Positions 34,476 to 41,637 of a DNA stretch of 64,000 nucleotides are shown here, piece by piece. The stretch is from a virus. The stretch is taken from the IMG/VR virus record IMGVR_UViG_3300035703_000059, positions 1 through 64,000 of that record; one strand, written 5' to 3'. A model generated the notes under the pieces. That model ran no database searches, was not told the origin of the DNA, and saw only the letters and a list, made by a program, of their open reading frames with translations. The translations under genes and the position numbers were made by a program. The stretch's first letter is position 1. Every line of letters starts with the position of its first letter.

Positions 34476-34664
34476 ATGGCTGCAAAGCGTCCGAAGAAGG
34501 TGATGGCGAAGATCAAGGGCAAGAAGATGGAGTGCAAGCTGAACTGGAAGGGCAAGGATCCCAAGAAGAAGCCGAAGGCGTCCTGCAAGCCCGTCGTCGC
34601 CAAGAAGGCCTCCAAGAAGAAGGCCTCCAAGAAGAAGAGCAGCAAGAAGTCGAGCAAGAAGTAA
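34476..34664 (+). CDS. Lys-rich histone-H1-like protein
   Basis: 62 aa, ribosome site ACAGGAGG. The C-terminal 25 residues consist mainly of Lys/Ser/Ala (KKASKKKASKKKSSKKSSKK), the start carries two Cys. Such tails condense DNA non-specifically. It may neutralise the packaged genome. Confidence 0.7.
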   Translation: MAAKRPKKVMAKIKGKKMECKLNWKGKDPKKKPKASCKPVVAKKASKKKASKKKSSKKSSKK

Positions 34665-34747
34665 TCGACGCCCTGCACCACTAGGGTCGATGAACGCAGG
34701 GGTCGTCGGACAGGTGCCGACGGCCCCTCGTCTTTACGGAGGAATCG

Positions 34748-35083
34748 ATGGAACCGACACCGTTCACAGGCAGCTTGACGTTCGATCACGTTCTCGCGTT
34801 TCTCGGCGCGCTGGTGCCGCTGATGAGCGCGCTCGCGGCGTTCCTCAACCACAAGGTCCGCGTCAGCGGGACGGCGTCGCCGTTCCTGCTCAACGCGGCG
34901 GCGGCGGTGAACGTGCTGGCCGTCAACGTCGACAAGGCGACCCAGCTTGCGAAGCTCGCACGCGGTCTGCCGGTGCCGTCGACTCCCGCACCGGCGGCTC
35001 CCGCCGTGGTGGACGTCGGCGCAGCGGCCGTTGAGCCGGCGCCTGCGGGTCAGCCGGAAGTGTGTCCGACGTGCGGGCGCTAA
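34748..35083 (+). CDS. Small membrane protein, holin candidate
   Basis: 111 aa, ribosome site GGAGGAATCGATGG. One hydrophobic stretch at about 13-35 (VLAFLGALVPLMSALAAFL) is followed by NHKVR, a Pro/Ala-rich tail and a terminal CPTCGR. It begins the overlapping four-gene membrane cassette that looks like a lysis set. Holin is a guess from position and size. Confidence 0.5.
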   Translation: MEPTPFTGSLTFDHVLAFLGALVPLMSALAAFLNHKVRVSGTASPFLLNAAAAVNVLAVNVDKATQLAKLARGLPVPSTPAPAAPAVVDVGAAAVEPAPAGQPEVCPTCGR

Positions 35084-35343
35084 TCGCGTCGGTGGTGACG
35101 GGGCTGGTCGTCGCGCTTTCGACGGCTGCCCTGTTCCTGCTCCGCGTCATCCCTCGCCGGGACGAGGAGCAGCGTCAGCGGGCGGAGGCATTGGCCGCCG
35201 ACCTGCGGCGGAAGATCGAGGAAGCCAAGGCCGCTCGCGCGGCGGCGGTCGCGCAGCAGGTCGCGGTGGTGACGCAGGCCGGCGAGGCGGACAAGAGCGC
35301 CGACTCCGTGGGCGTCGCGAACCGAATCATCGGAGGCTCGTGA
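35062..35343 (+). CDS. Inner-membrane spanin-like protein (GTG start)
   Basis: 93 aa starting at GTG inside the previous gene (22-base overlap). N-terminal span (residues 6-27, ALIASVVTGLVVALSTAALFLL) then RVIPRRDEEQRQR and a long charged helix. This is the layout of Rz-type inner spanins. It ends in a TGATG overlap with the next gene. Confidence 0.55.
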   Translation: MSDVRALIASVVTGLVVALSTAALFLLRVIPRRDEEQRQRAEALAADLRRKIEEAKAARAAAVAQQVAVVTQAGEADKSADSVGVANRIIGGS

Positions 35344-35564
35344 TGCAGAACCAGAAGAACACCCAGCTTGTTCGCATGGCCGACGTGTTCGTCATCGGCC
35401 CGCTGATGACCTACGGCGGACTCCGCATGATGAAGAGCGGCGAGAAGCTGCTCGGCCTCACGCTCGCGGCGTTCGGTCTGGCGACCGTCGTCTATAACGG
35501 CGTGAACTACATCGATATGAAAGAAGCGCTCGACCGAGAGGACCGCATCGATGGGCCGATTTGA
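35343..35564 (+). CDS. Small membrane protein of the lysis cassette
   Basis: 73 aa. Two modest hydrophobic segments (VFVIGPLMTYGGL and LLGLTLAAFGLATVVY) around a basic turn. The start overlaps the previous stop by one base, and the end overlaps the next gene by 14 bases. Possibly a second holin component. Confidence 0.5.
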   Translation: MQNQKNTQLVRMADVFVIGPLMTYGGLRMMKSGEKLLGLTLAAFGLATVVYNGVNYIDMKEALDREDRIDGPI

Positions 35565-36000
35565 GTGGGTCTTGATCGCGCTGTACGGCGCGCTCCTCGC
35601 GTGGATTCCGATGTGCCACGACGCGCGCGCCGACGAGGCGTGCCGGGCAGTCGGCGACACCGTCGTCTGCCAGCGCGCGGGGTTCGACACGCTCGTCGAC
35701 AAGTGCGTGGACGCCGACACGCGGGCCAAGGTCTGCTCGATCAATCTCTTTGAGGCGGTCCGCCAGCGCGACGAGTCGCGCGCGGCGTTCGACGCCTGTG
35801 CGGCAGCGCCGCGCCCCGTGCCTCCGCCCCCGCCGGAGCCGTCCCGGCGTCCGCTGGTGGCCGTGGCCGTCGCTGCGGCAGGTGCGGCGGCTGTCGCCCT
35901 GTCGGCGACGCTCGACGTGCCTGTGGGCGCCCGTGCGGCCCTCGCAGGGGCCGGCGTGCTGGGCATGGGCGCGGGTGTCGGCCTCGCGGTGGCGTGGTAG
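35551..36000 (+). CDS. Secreted or membrane protein with four Cys
   Basis: 149 aa. An N-terminal hydrophobic start (WVLIALYGALLAWIPMC) is followed by a domain with paired Cys (DEACRAV, VVCQRA, DKCVDA, KVCSIN), a Pro-rich link and two terminal hydrophobic segments (about 103-120 and 127-147). Overlaps the previous gene. It could be the outer partner of the spanin-like protein or an unrelated envelope protein. Confidence 0.5.
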   Translation: MGRFEWVLIALYGALLAWIPMCHDARADEACRAVGDTVVCQRAGFDTLVDKCVDADTRAKVCSINLFEAVRQRDESRAAFDACAAAPRPVPPPPPEPSRRPLVAVAVAAAGAAAVALSATLDVPVGARAALAGAGVLGMGAGVGLAVAW

Positions 36001-36046
36001 GCTCGCGGGGACACCGCGCAACTGATTGCGCCAACAGGAGTCATCG

Positions 36047-36328
36047 ATGGCAGCCAAGAAGAAGAGGAAGTCCTCGTCGAAACGCAAGATGACGGAGGCG
36101 CAGTACCGCGCTGCCGTGCGCGCAGGACGTATCGTTCCGGCCAACTACCAAGCGGCCGTGATGGCCGACGTTGATGACGAGTGGAACCGGGCCGTGCGCC
36201 GGCAGCAGGGCGTCGGCGGGCTTACCAGCCCCGACGGCGTCATGGGATTGGCCGTCGGCGCGGTGATCGGAATCGTGGGCGCGCTCCTGTGGAAAGCGTC
36301 GAGCGACATCGCGAAGAAAGACGCGTAG
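36047..36328 (+). CDS. Basic protein with C-terminal membrane span
   Basis: 93 aa, start in AGGAGTCATCGATGG. Very basic start (KKKRKSSSKRK), helical middle and a span at about 66-84 (GVMGLAVGAVIGIVGALLW), ending SSDIAKKDA. Last gene of the + block. Confidence 0.6.
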   Translation: MAAKKKRKSSSKRKMTEAQYRAAVRAGRIVPANYQAAVMADVDDEWNRAVRRQQGVGGLTSPDGVMGLAVGAVIGIVGALLWKASSDIAKKDA

Positions 36329-36352
36329 CAATCGCGCAACCGGCCGGGAGAA

Positions 36353-36399
36353 ACGAAAAAAGGGGGGCGACGGCGAAAGATGCCGTCGCCCCCCGTTTC
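36353..36399. terminator. Bidirectional terminator between the converging gene blocks
   Basis: A perfect 13-pair stem (GGGGGGCGACGGC with GCCGTCGCCCCCC, 7-base loop) is flanked by AAACGAAAAAA on the left and CGTTTCC on the right. It can stop transcripts from both sides and lies precisely where the + and - blocks meet. Confidence 0.85.
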
Positions 36400-36412
36400 C
36401 TTCGATGCCGTT

Positions 36413-36703
36413 CTACTCGCCGAGTTCGTAGGGGCCGTCGGACGCGCGCACGAACTCCGGCGCGTAGTACCGATACCGGCGGACCATCGAGGTCATGCCT
36501 TCCGGCACGAAGTATTCGAAGCGCCGCGCGAGGAGCCGGCGCTTGACCAGTTCGTTCGCGCGCTGGGCGAGGCCGCGCTTGGTGCGCGTGCCTGCGGTCT
36601 GAGCAGCGAGGACGTCGTAAGCCTCATCGATGGTGATGCCGACAACGCCGGTCGCACGGGTGGCGTCGAGGAAGATGGGGTCGATGATCGAGATTCGGGC
36701 CAT
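36413..36703 (-). CDS. Winged-helix-like small protein downstream of the recombinase
   Basis: 96 aa, starting one base after the recombinase stop, so co-translated. The helices TIDEAYDVLAAQ, KRGLAQRANELVKRRLLARR and the following strands (FEYFVPEG, VRRYRYYAPEF) suggest a winged helix. A recombination directionality factor or regulator is a reasonable guess by position. Confidence 0.55.
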   Translation of the reverse strand: MARISIIDPIFLDATRATGVVGITIDEAYDVLAAQTAGTRTKRGLAQRANELVKRRLLARRFEYFVPEGMTSMVRRYRYYAPEFVRASDGPYELGE

Positions 36704-36704
36704 G

Positions 36705-37697
36705 TTACTTTCTCCGCAGCACGTCGGCCGCGCTGCCTTTCGTGAAGGGGTTGTTTCGGCGGTCGTACATCTCAAGGGTTTCGGTTCGCTTGTGGCCGGT
36801 GGTCTGCATCGTGGCGCTGTCGGCGACGCCGCGCGCACGGGCCTCGGTGACGTGTCCGGCGCGCAGGCTGTGGCCGCTGAACGTGGTGCCGTCGAGTCCG
36901 GCGCGGTCGGCCGTGCTTTTGACGATGAGGGCGACGCTCTGCGGTGAGAGCGCCTTCGCGCGCACCCCGCCCTCGCGGGCAAGGGGGCGGAACACCGGGC
37001 CGTTCGCGATGCCAGCCTCTCGCATCCAAGCGGCGAGGGCGGACGCCGCGCAGGTCGGGCCGCCGATGTAGGGGATCGCCTTGTCGAGTCCGGCGCCCCG
37101 CTGGTCGGTCTTGGACCGGCGCACCGTGACGACGACGCCCTCCTGCGACCATCGAAGGTCGCGGGCTTCCAGCGCGCACAGTTCGGACCGGCGGAACGCC
37201 CCGGCGTAACCGACGAGCAAGATCGCCCGCGCGCGCCGGGCCTCAAGGTCGGTCCGGTCGCCGAACGTGGCGACCATCGCTTCGATGGCGTCGAACGTCG
37301 CAGGCGCCTTCGCCTCGACGCGGATGCCGAACGTGGCCTCGACGCCCTTCATGGCCGTCTTGACCGCCTCGGTCGAGCAGGGGTTCGGCAGGCTCTTGAC
37401 CCCGTGCATCTTGCCGATGGCCGCGAGCCGCCGCCGCAGGGACGACGGCTTGAGGGTGTCGGCCCGCGCGACGAGGTAGGCGACGACGGTGCGCGGGTCG
37501 GCGGGCAGGTTGGAGCTTCGATGCTCGCGGCAGAAGTCCGAGAAGTCCGCCCAATCGGCCCGGTACGCCCGCTGCGTGTTCTTCGGCACCGCGCGCTCGA
37601 CGTAGCCGCGCGCGGCCTCAAGAGCGGGCGCGAGGGCGGCGAGGTCGGCGGTCGGCACGGGGCCGGAGAGAACGAGCGCGTCGGGTTTCTTGGGCAT
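36705..37697 (-). CDS. Tyrosine recombinase/integrase
   Basis: 330 aa. Core-binding domain at about 24-110; catalytic residues in order: R169 (GAFRRSEL), K196 (RRSKTDQR), H276 and R279 (GHSLRAGHV), H302 (TTGHKRTE) and the nucleophile Y311 (LEMYDRR). All of the expected set are present, so it should be active. GAGG lies 11 bases before the ATG; I prefer this start over one 21 codons upstream. It could integrate the element or resolve multimers. A structured repeat lies just upstream and a terminator with the same GGGGGGCGACG string just beyond the module. Confidence 0.93.
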   Translation of the reverse strand: MPKKPDALVLSGPVPTADLAALAPALEAARGYVERAVPKNTQRAYRADWADFSDFCREHRSSNLPADPRTVVAYLVARADTLKPSSLRRRLAAIGKMHGVKSLPNPCSTEAVKTAMKGVEATFGIRVEAKAPATFDAIEAMVATFGDRTDLEARRARAILLVGYAGAFRRSELCALEARDLRWSQEGVVVTVRRSKTDQRGAGLDKAIPYIGGPTCAASALAAWMREAGIANGPVFRPLAREGGVRAKALSPQSVALIVKSTADRAGLDGTTFSGHSLRAGHVTEARARGVADSATMQTTGHKRTETLEMYDRRNNPFTKGSAADVLRRK

Positions 37698-37715
37698 GAC
37701 GAACCTCGGAAAAGA

Positions 37716-37788
37716 GGGGGGCGACGCGAGTCGGAGGGGTGAGGGCAGCGGTGGATTCACGCGCCGCCAACCGACCCACGTCGCCCCC
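37716..37788 (-). repeat. Structured inverted repeat between the recombinase and the 37797 gene
   Basis: GGGGGCGACG (37717-37726) pairs with CGTCGCCCCC (37779-37788); inside, GTCGG/CCGAC and GCGG/CCGC can continue the stem. The outer string GGGGGGCGACG is identical to the arm of the terminator at 36362. It may be a terminator, an mRNA processing site or a recombination-related repeat. Confidence 0.45.
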
Positions 37789-37796
37789 TTTGCGGG

Positions 37797-37964
37797 CTAC
37801 GGGAAAAGGATGGCGTACAGGATGCCAAGCACCGTGACAACGCCGATTACGGTCCCGGCGTCGGGGCCGGTCGGGGGGAAGTCCATCGCGAGGGCAACGG
37901 TCCGCGCCCATCGAAGGCGGCGCTCTTCGGGAGTCAGTTCGTCAGTTCGTCGGTCGGTCGGCAT
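37797..37964 (-). CDS. Small membrane protein
   Basis: 55 aa, too short for many gene finders. Charged start (TDRRTDELTPEERRLRWAR), then a span at about 38-54 (TVIGVVTVLGILYAILF). GAGG 20 bases upstream is a poor ribosome site; GGGAACG is nearer. A promoter with an operator-like inverted repeat lies about 70 bases upstream. Confidence 0.5.
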   Translation of the reverse strand: MPTDRRTDELTPEERRLRWARTVALAMDFPPTGPDAGTVIGVVTVLGILYAILFP

Positions 37965-38030
37965 GGTCGTTCCCTTCGGGGAGGGGTCCAGCGGGGGGCG
38001 GGGCTGCCCCGGCCGCTGACCGGCCTCGCT

Positions 38031-38060
38031 AGTGATAACACCGCTTATCGCTACTGACAA
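38031..38060 (-). promoter_or_regulatory. Promoter with overlapping operator-like inverted repeat
   Basis: On the minus strand TTGTCA (38060-38055), a 17-base spacer and TATCAC (38037-38032) form a sigma70-like promoter. AGTGATAA (38031-38038) and TTATCGCT (38045-38052) are an inverted repeat (one mismatch) covering the -10 and spacer. It would drive the small membrane gene and perhaps the recombinase. Confidence 0.6.
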
Positions 38061-38079
38061 GCAAGACCCCTTGCCTGCC

Positions 38080-38100
38080 AGCCCCCAGCCGGGGGCTTCT
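38080..38100. other. Short GC hairpin
   Basis: AGCCCCC-AGCC-GGGGGCT lies between the promoter and the end of the gene at 38121. On the + strand TTCTGTT follows; on the minus strand no T-run follows. It may end the upstream minus transcript weakly. Confidence 0.35.
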
Positions 38101-38120
38101 GTTCGTGCGTTCAGTTCGGG

Positions 38121-38438
38121 TTAGCCGGCGCGGAAGGACGCGCAGACGACACCCGGCGCGATGCCGTCTGCCGCTGTGCCGACCAGTTCGACCGCCACCT
38201 TGGCCGGGTCGCTGATCCACGAGCTAGAGCTGTATCCGACGCGCTCGACGCATTGGTCGCGGTAGTCCCACCGCTCGCCCCAAGCGTTGTAGTGGTGCTT
38301 CTCCTTGTTGGGCGCCCCCTTTACGCTGCCATCGCTGGGATGCATCTTGCGGGCAGTCTCCTCATCGGGGGCGGCGACGACGGCGCTTTCGTAGGTGTCA
38401 TAGCCGCGTGCGGTGCTGTGGATTCGGTACAGGTTCAT
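38121..38438 (-). CDS. Small phage-type protein, unknown
   Basis: 105 aa, start AGGAGAGAATCGATGAAC. It begins NLYRIHSTARGYDTYESAVV, a kind of opening I associate with a small conserved protein of many phages, and carries Trp-rich central loops. Soluble. Function unknown. It overlaps the stop of its upstream neighbour's frame by four bases. Confidence 0.6.
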   Translation of the reverse strand: MNLYRIHSTARGYDTYESAVVAAPDEETARKMHPSDGSVKGAPNKEKHHYNAWGERWDYRDQCVERVGYSSSSWISDPAKVAVELVGTAADGIAPGVVCASFRAG

Positions 38439-38644
38439 CGATTCTCTCCTCGCGTCTTGCCGACGCGCTCGTACAGGGGTTTGCCGTTCGCGTCGACGTC
38501 GTCCGTGATGACGTAGACGCCGAACGGCGTCTGAATCTCCTCCGGCGGGTTCGCCGGCAGTCCGTGTGCCTCAATCCACCGGAGCCAATCGTTCGGCGTC
38601 CAAAGAGCGGTGCAGACCGGAGGAACCGGGAATCGAAGGTTCAC
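38435..38644 (-). CDS. Small protein, unknown (GTG start)
   Basis: 69 aa. GTG start in the GTGA overlap with the preceding gene, ribosome site AAGGAGACGCC. Sequence includes WTPNDWLRWIEAHG, FGVYVITDDVDANGKPLYER. No family recognised. Confidence 0.5.
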   Translation of the reverse strand: MNLRFPVPPVCTALWTPNDWLRWIEAHGLPANPPEEIQTPFGVYVITDDVDANGKPLYERVGKTRGENR

Positions 38645-38925
38645 GGCGTCTCCTTGAGCGCCTCGCGCGCGTCGATGGTGTCCTGCACCCGATTGACGAT
38701 GGCGGTCAGTTCGTCGGCGACCTCGGCGAGACGGAACATCCTCTGTCGATGCTCGTCGAGCGCCGCCTGCCACGCGACGACGCCCTGCGGGTAGTAGTCG
38801 CGATGGTTCGGTGCGTTCATGGCAATCGCGCGGATCGCGTCCCGCACGGCGACGAGCGCATCCTCGTACCCGTCGCGCAGCGCCTCTGCCGACGTGCCGT
38901 TCAAGTGAATGGTCGGGTGAATCAT
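38641..38925 (-). CDS. Small helical protein, unknown
   Basis: 94 aa after GAAGGAGGACTGAG. Mainly helix (SAEALRDGYEDALVAVRDAI and RLAEVADELTAIVNRVQ). Ends overlapping the next GTG start. Soluble. Unknown role. Confidence 0.55.
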   Translation of the reverse strand: MIHPTIHLNGTSAEALRDGYEDALVAVRDAIRAIAMNAPNHRDYYPQGVVAWQAALDEHRQRMFRLAEVADELTAIVNRVQDTIDAREALKETP

Positions 38926-38926
38926 C

Positions 38927-39142
38927 TCAGTCCTCCTTCTGTGTCTCGGTGGCCCACGTCACCGATATGTATGTCGCCGCCGCTACCAGCCCGGCGATGA
39001 ACGCCTTTTGCTCCTCCTTCGATGCGAACCGATACCGTTTCGTCGGGAGCCACGCCCCGTTGAACCTGTCGACATCGACCTTGAATGGCCGCACCGCCCG
39101 CTTCTTTGCTGCGGGGGCCGCGCGCACACTCTTCTCCGCCAT
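38927..39142 (-). CDS. Small basic protein, unknown
   Basis: 71 aa, starting in TGATG at the previous gene's stop, with GTGAGGAG upstream. Basic N-terminus (AEKSVRAAPAAKKRAVRPFK) and a helical end. Unknown. Confidence 0.5.
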   Translation of the reverse strand: MAEKSVRAAPAAKKRAVRPFKVDVDRFNGAWLPTKRYRFASKEEQKAFIAGLVAAATYISVTWATETQKED

Positions 39143-39435
39143 CACCACTCCTCACCAGCGGGGCTGTTCAGCCACCGCTCCGTCATCTCGCGCTCGCGCT
39201 CGCGGGCGCCTTTGAGCCACCGCATCCGTTCGATGTCGTTCGCCAATCGAACCTCGTCCGGTCGCGCGGTGACGACCGTCGACATCCGCTGCATGAGTTC
39301 GGTCTGCACCAGCACGCCGCCGGCATAGACGCTGCCTTCGAAGGTGCCTACCGCCCCGGCGTGAGGACCGGAGCCGGTGACGACCACGACATCCCCGGCC
39401 TCCAGTTCGTTCCCCGCTGCATCGATGACCTGCAT
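39142..39435 (-). CDS. Small protein with KOW-like beta start
   Basis: 97 aa, starting in TGATG at the previous stop. The first 45 residues (NELEAGDVVVVTGSGPHAGA, VGTFEGSVYAGGVLVQ) read like an SH3/KOW-type barrel; the rest is a charged helix. Unknown role. Confidence 0.5.
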   Translation of the reverse strand: MQVIDAAGNELEAGDVVVVTGSGPHAGAVGTFEGSVYAGGVLVQTELMQRMSTVVTARPDEVRLANDIERMRWLKGAREREREMTERWLNSPAGEEW

Positions 39436-39614
39436 CAGTTCCACACTCCCGACGCCGCCGCCTCGCGAACGGCATCCCACATCCGCGCTTCCAGCAGCGC
39501 GTGAAGCCTCAGTTGTTCCAGCGTCTCCGCAGAGAGGTGGTCCGCGTTCGCGCATCGCTCTCCGCAGAACGTCCCCGTCGTCGTCGGCTTGCTGCACACC
39601 AAGCACTCAAACAT
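39435..39614 (-). CDS. Tiny zinc-finger-like protein
   Basis: 59 aa. It starts with a CxxC...CxxxC arrangement (FECLVCSKPTTTGTFCGERC), a probable zinc knuckle, followed by helix. The start is in GAGGAGGCTTCGATG behind a small hairpin. First gene of this cotranslated group. Confidence 0.6.
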   Translation of the reverse strand: MFECLVCSKPTTTGTFCGERCANADHLSAETLEQLRLHALLEARMWDAVREAAASGVWN

Positions 39615-39650
39615 CGAAGCCTCCTCGCGGCGCGTGGCCGCTTCCTGTGG
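39615..39650 (-). promoter_or_regulatory. Hairpin ribosome-site leader
   Basis: On the minus strand the order is ACAGGAAG, the hairpin GCGGC-CACGC-GCCGC, then GAGGAGG and CTTCGATG. The same order occurs before 41637, 45143 (ACGGAAG), 47746 and 58725. Confidence 0.5.
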
Positions 39651-39657
39651 TGGTCCG

Positions 39658-40767
39658 TTAGGCCGACGCGAACTCCACGTCGAGCCGCGCCTCTGCCCGC
39701 ATCTGGCGATGGCTCTGGTGGTTCCAATCCTTCAAGACGTTGACGGGCATGACGACCGCGACCTCGCCGTTCTGGCCTTCGATGACCAGCGGCTCGCGCG
39801 GCGAGCGGTAGACCACCGACACCCGTTCGCCCGGCGGCACCGCGAGGGCGAGGTACTGCTTGTTGACGCGCAGCCACTCCTCGTCGGCGAACTGTACGAA
39901 CTCCTCGTTGCCCCCGACGACGCCTTCGATGTGGACGGGCGGCGTCGGCGAGTCGCTGAAGAACGCCGCACGGTCGGGGCGAAGCGAGAGGTTCAGCACG
40001 CGCGTCTTCTCACGGGTGTTCGCCGGCAGCGGCTTGCCATCGGGGTCATGCGTCGTCGCGGCTTCGACGGCCGAGAGGAGATCGGCCGGCGTCGTGTCGA
40101 GGTGGACCGTCTCATCGTGCTGGCGGTACAGGGGAACGGTCGAGGAGAAGATGTCGACGAGGCCCATCGGCATCGTGTCCGTCTTCTCCGCGCGGACCGA
40201 GAGCCGCGCTTCGATGGGGCCGCCCCGGATGAGGAGCGAGACGAGGCGCGAGTCGCGCGAGAGGCGGATGGTCGTCTGCCTCGGTGCCAGCGTGAACAGG
40301 CGGACGAACAGCGCGAGCATCCCACCCGGCACGCGGAACGTCGGGAAGTCGGACGGCACGCCGCACGGCGCCGTGTGAAGCCGCTTGCCGTCGCTGACGT
40401 ACATCCGCCCCGCGTGAACGTAGACGCTGAACAACATATCGGTGCCGAGTTCGAAGAAGTCCTTTCGAGCCTCGGCGCCCTCGGTGTAGGCCCACGCGGA
40501 GACGAACGGGATGACATCGACGGCCACGGCGTCGTGCGGCGCGGGGCCGAGAGACGAGACACCGGGCGACGACTCGACGGCGAACACCTTGGGCTTCGAC
40601 CGCATGAACTCCGGCAGCGCATCGATGTCGCCGCGAAGCCGAAGCTCCGCGCGCGGCTCGCCGGGGGCGAACTCGTCGCCCATGACCAAATCGATGCCGT
40701 CGTCGGCGACGACCGCCGTGACCTGCCCGACACCCGTGAATCCCTTGAACAGCTTGTCAGCCTTCAT
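39658..40767 (-). CDS. Possible DNA polymerase sliding clamp (DnaN-like)
   Basis: 369 aa, the usual length of bacterial beta clamps. The C-terminal part resembles clamp domain III: YRSPREPLVIEGQNGEVAVV followed by MPVNV, close to the P-(L/V)-I...MP end seen in DnaN. Earlier parts show strand-rich repeats (RQTTIRLSRDSRLVSLLIRG, IEARLSVRAE) with three-domain spacing. The N-terminal third is not clearly clamp-like. A phage clamp would serve the PolA-type polymerase at 52136. I rate this as a lead, not a secure assignment. Confidence 0.45.
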   Translation of the reverse strand: MKADKLFKGFTGVGQVTAVVADDGIDLVMGDEFAPGEPRAELRLRGDIDALPEFMRSKPKVFAVESSPGVSSLGPAPHDAVAVDVIPFVSAWAYTEGAEARKDFFELGTDMLFSVYVHAGRMYVSDGKRLHTAPCGVPSDFPTFRVPGGMLALFVRLFTLAPRQTTIRLSRDSRLVSLLIRGGPIEARLSVRAEKTDTMPMGLVDIFSSTVPLYRQHDETVHLDTTPADLLSAVEAATTHDPDGKPLPANTREKTRVLNLSLRPDRAAFFSDSPTPPVHIEGVVGGNEEFVQFADEEWLRVNKQYLALAVPPGERVSVVYRSPREPLVIEGQNGEVAVVMPVNVLKDWNHQSHRQMRAEARLDVEFASA

Positions 40768-40993
40768 CGGTCATATCCTCTCGCGCACGCTGGCGCTGAA
40801 ACTTGCCCCACGTCTTTGCGGCAGCCTCGTTGAAGGCCGCCGGGTCTGCTTCCATCTGAAGGGCGACGGTTAGTCCGTACACGTCGTCCCACTTGAGCCG
40901 GAGCGGCTTCGCCTCGCCTGTCTCGACGAACGCGTGCCACAGCTCCTCGGCCCACTCACGGCCGACCGTCTTGGATTCTCTGAGCGTCAGCAT
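40757..40993 (-). CDS. Small helical protein, unknown
   Basis: 78 aa after GTGAGGCTTCGATG. Contains SKTVGREWAEELWHAFVE and many charged residues. It overlaps the clamp-like gene's start by 11 bases, so the two are likely coupled. Confidence 0.55.
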   Translation of the reverse strand: MLTLRESKTVGREWAEELWHAFVETGEAKPLRLKWDDVYGLTVALQMEADPAAFNEAAAKTWGKFQRQRAREDMTDEG

Positions 40994-41000
40994 CGAAGCC

Positions 41001-41330
41001 TCACGTCGGATAGATGCCGGAGTACCAAGAGGTCGCCTGCTCCGCGAATACCCCGTGAGGCAAGAGCGCGGCCATGACGGCTTCGATGCCGCGCGCGTAG
41101 CCGTAGTCCCAGTTGAAATAGGGCGCGTGGTCGCCGCCGTCGTGGACGACGATCAACACGGCGTTCTGCGCGTAGTCCTCGCCACGCTCCCGCCACTCGG
41201 CCGGCGAATAGAACGCCTTGCATCCCCCGGTGTCGAGCGCGTTCCGCTTCTCCAACAGCGCGACGATGGCGTTGTACGCGGCCACGCCCTTCGCACACAG
41301 CCCTTCCGGCATCTCCAGTTCTTTACGCAT
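41001..41330 (-). CDS. Phage-type protein, unknown
   Basis: 109 aa, start AGGAGAGAATCGATGCG. Soluble; includes ALDTGGCKAFYSPAEW and VLIVVHDGGDHAPYFNWDYG. The HDGGDHAP part could bind metal. No family named. Confidence 0.55.
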   Translation of the reverse strand: MRKELEMPEGLCAKGVAAYNAIVALLEKRNALDTGGCKAFYSPAEWRERGEDYAQNAVLIVVHDGGDHAPYFNWDYGYARGIEAVMAALLPHGVFAEQATSWYSGIYPT

Positions 41331-41340
41331 CGATTCTCTC

Positions 41341-41637
41341 CTACTGCCCGATGAGGGCGATGGTCCCGTCGACCGAGACGTGTCCCGCGCGTTCGATAGC
41401 CTCGATGAGTTCGGGCGATGCCGTGAAGGGCTTGCCCAAGTAAAGAAGGTGGTGGCTGTACGCGCCGCCCGCGTGAACCGCGAAGAGGCCGTCGCCCGTG
41501 TTGAGATCGACGCGCGCGATGGCGTCGTCGGCTTGAATGAGGGCCAGCCTGTCCGTGGGCTTGCGCGGATAGACGACGCACTCGCGGACCTTGCGCGTGC
41601 CGGGGAACTTGACCGTAACCTTGTCGAAGCGTGCCAT
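41341..41637 (-). CDS. Small beta-rich protein, unknown
   Basis: 98 aa, start GAGGAGACATCGATGG behind a hairpin leader. Strand-rich (DKVTVKFPGTRKVRECVVYP, IARVDLNTGDGLFAVHAG). The opening DKVTVKFPG resembles DTVTIKFPHESDR in the protein at 43743, so the two may share a domain. Confidence 0.55.
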   Translation of the reverse strand: MARFDKVTVKFPGTRKVRECVVYPRKPTDRLALIQADDAIARVDLNTGDGLFAVHAGGAYSHHLLYLGKPFTASPELIEAIERAGHVSVDGTIALIGQ

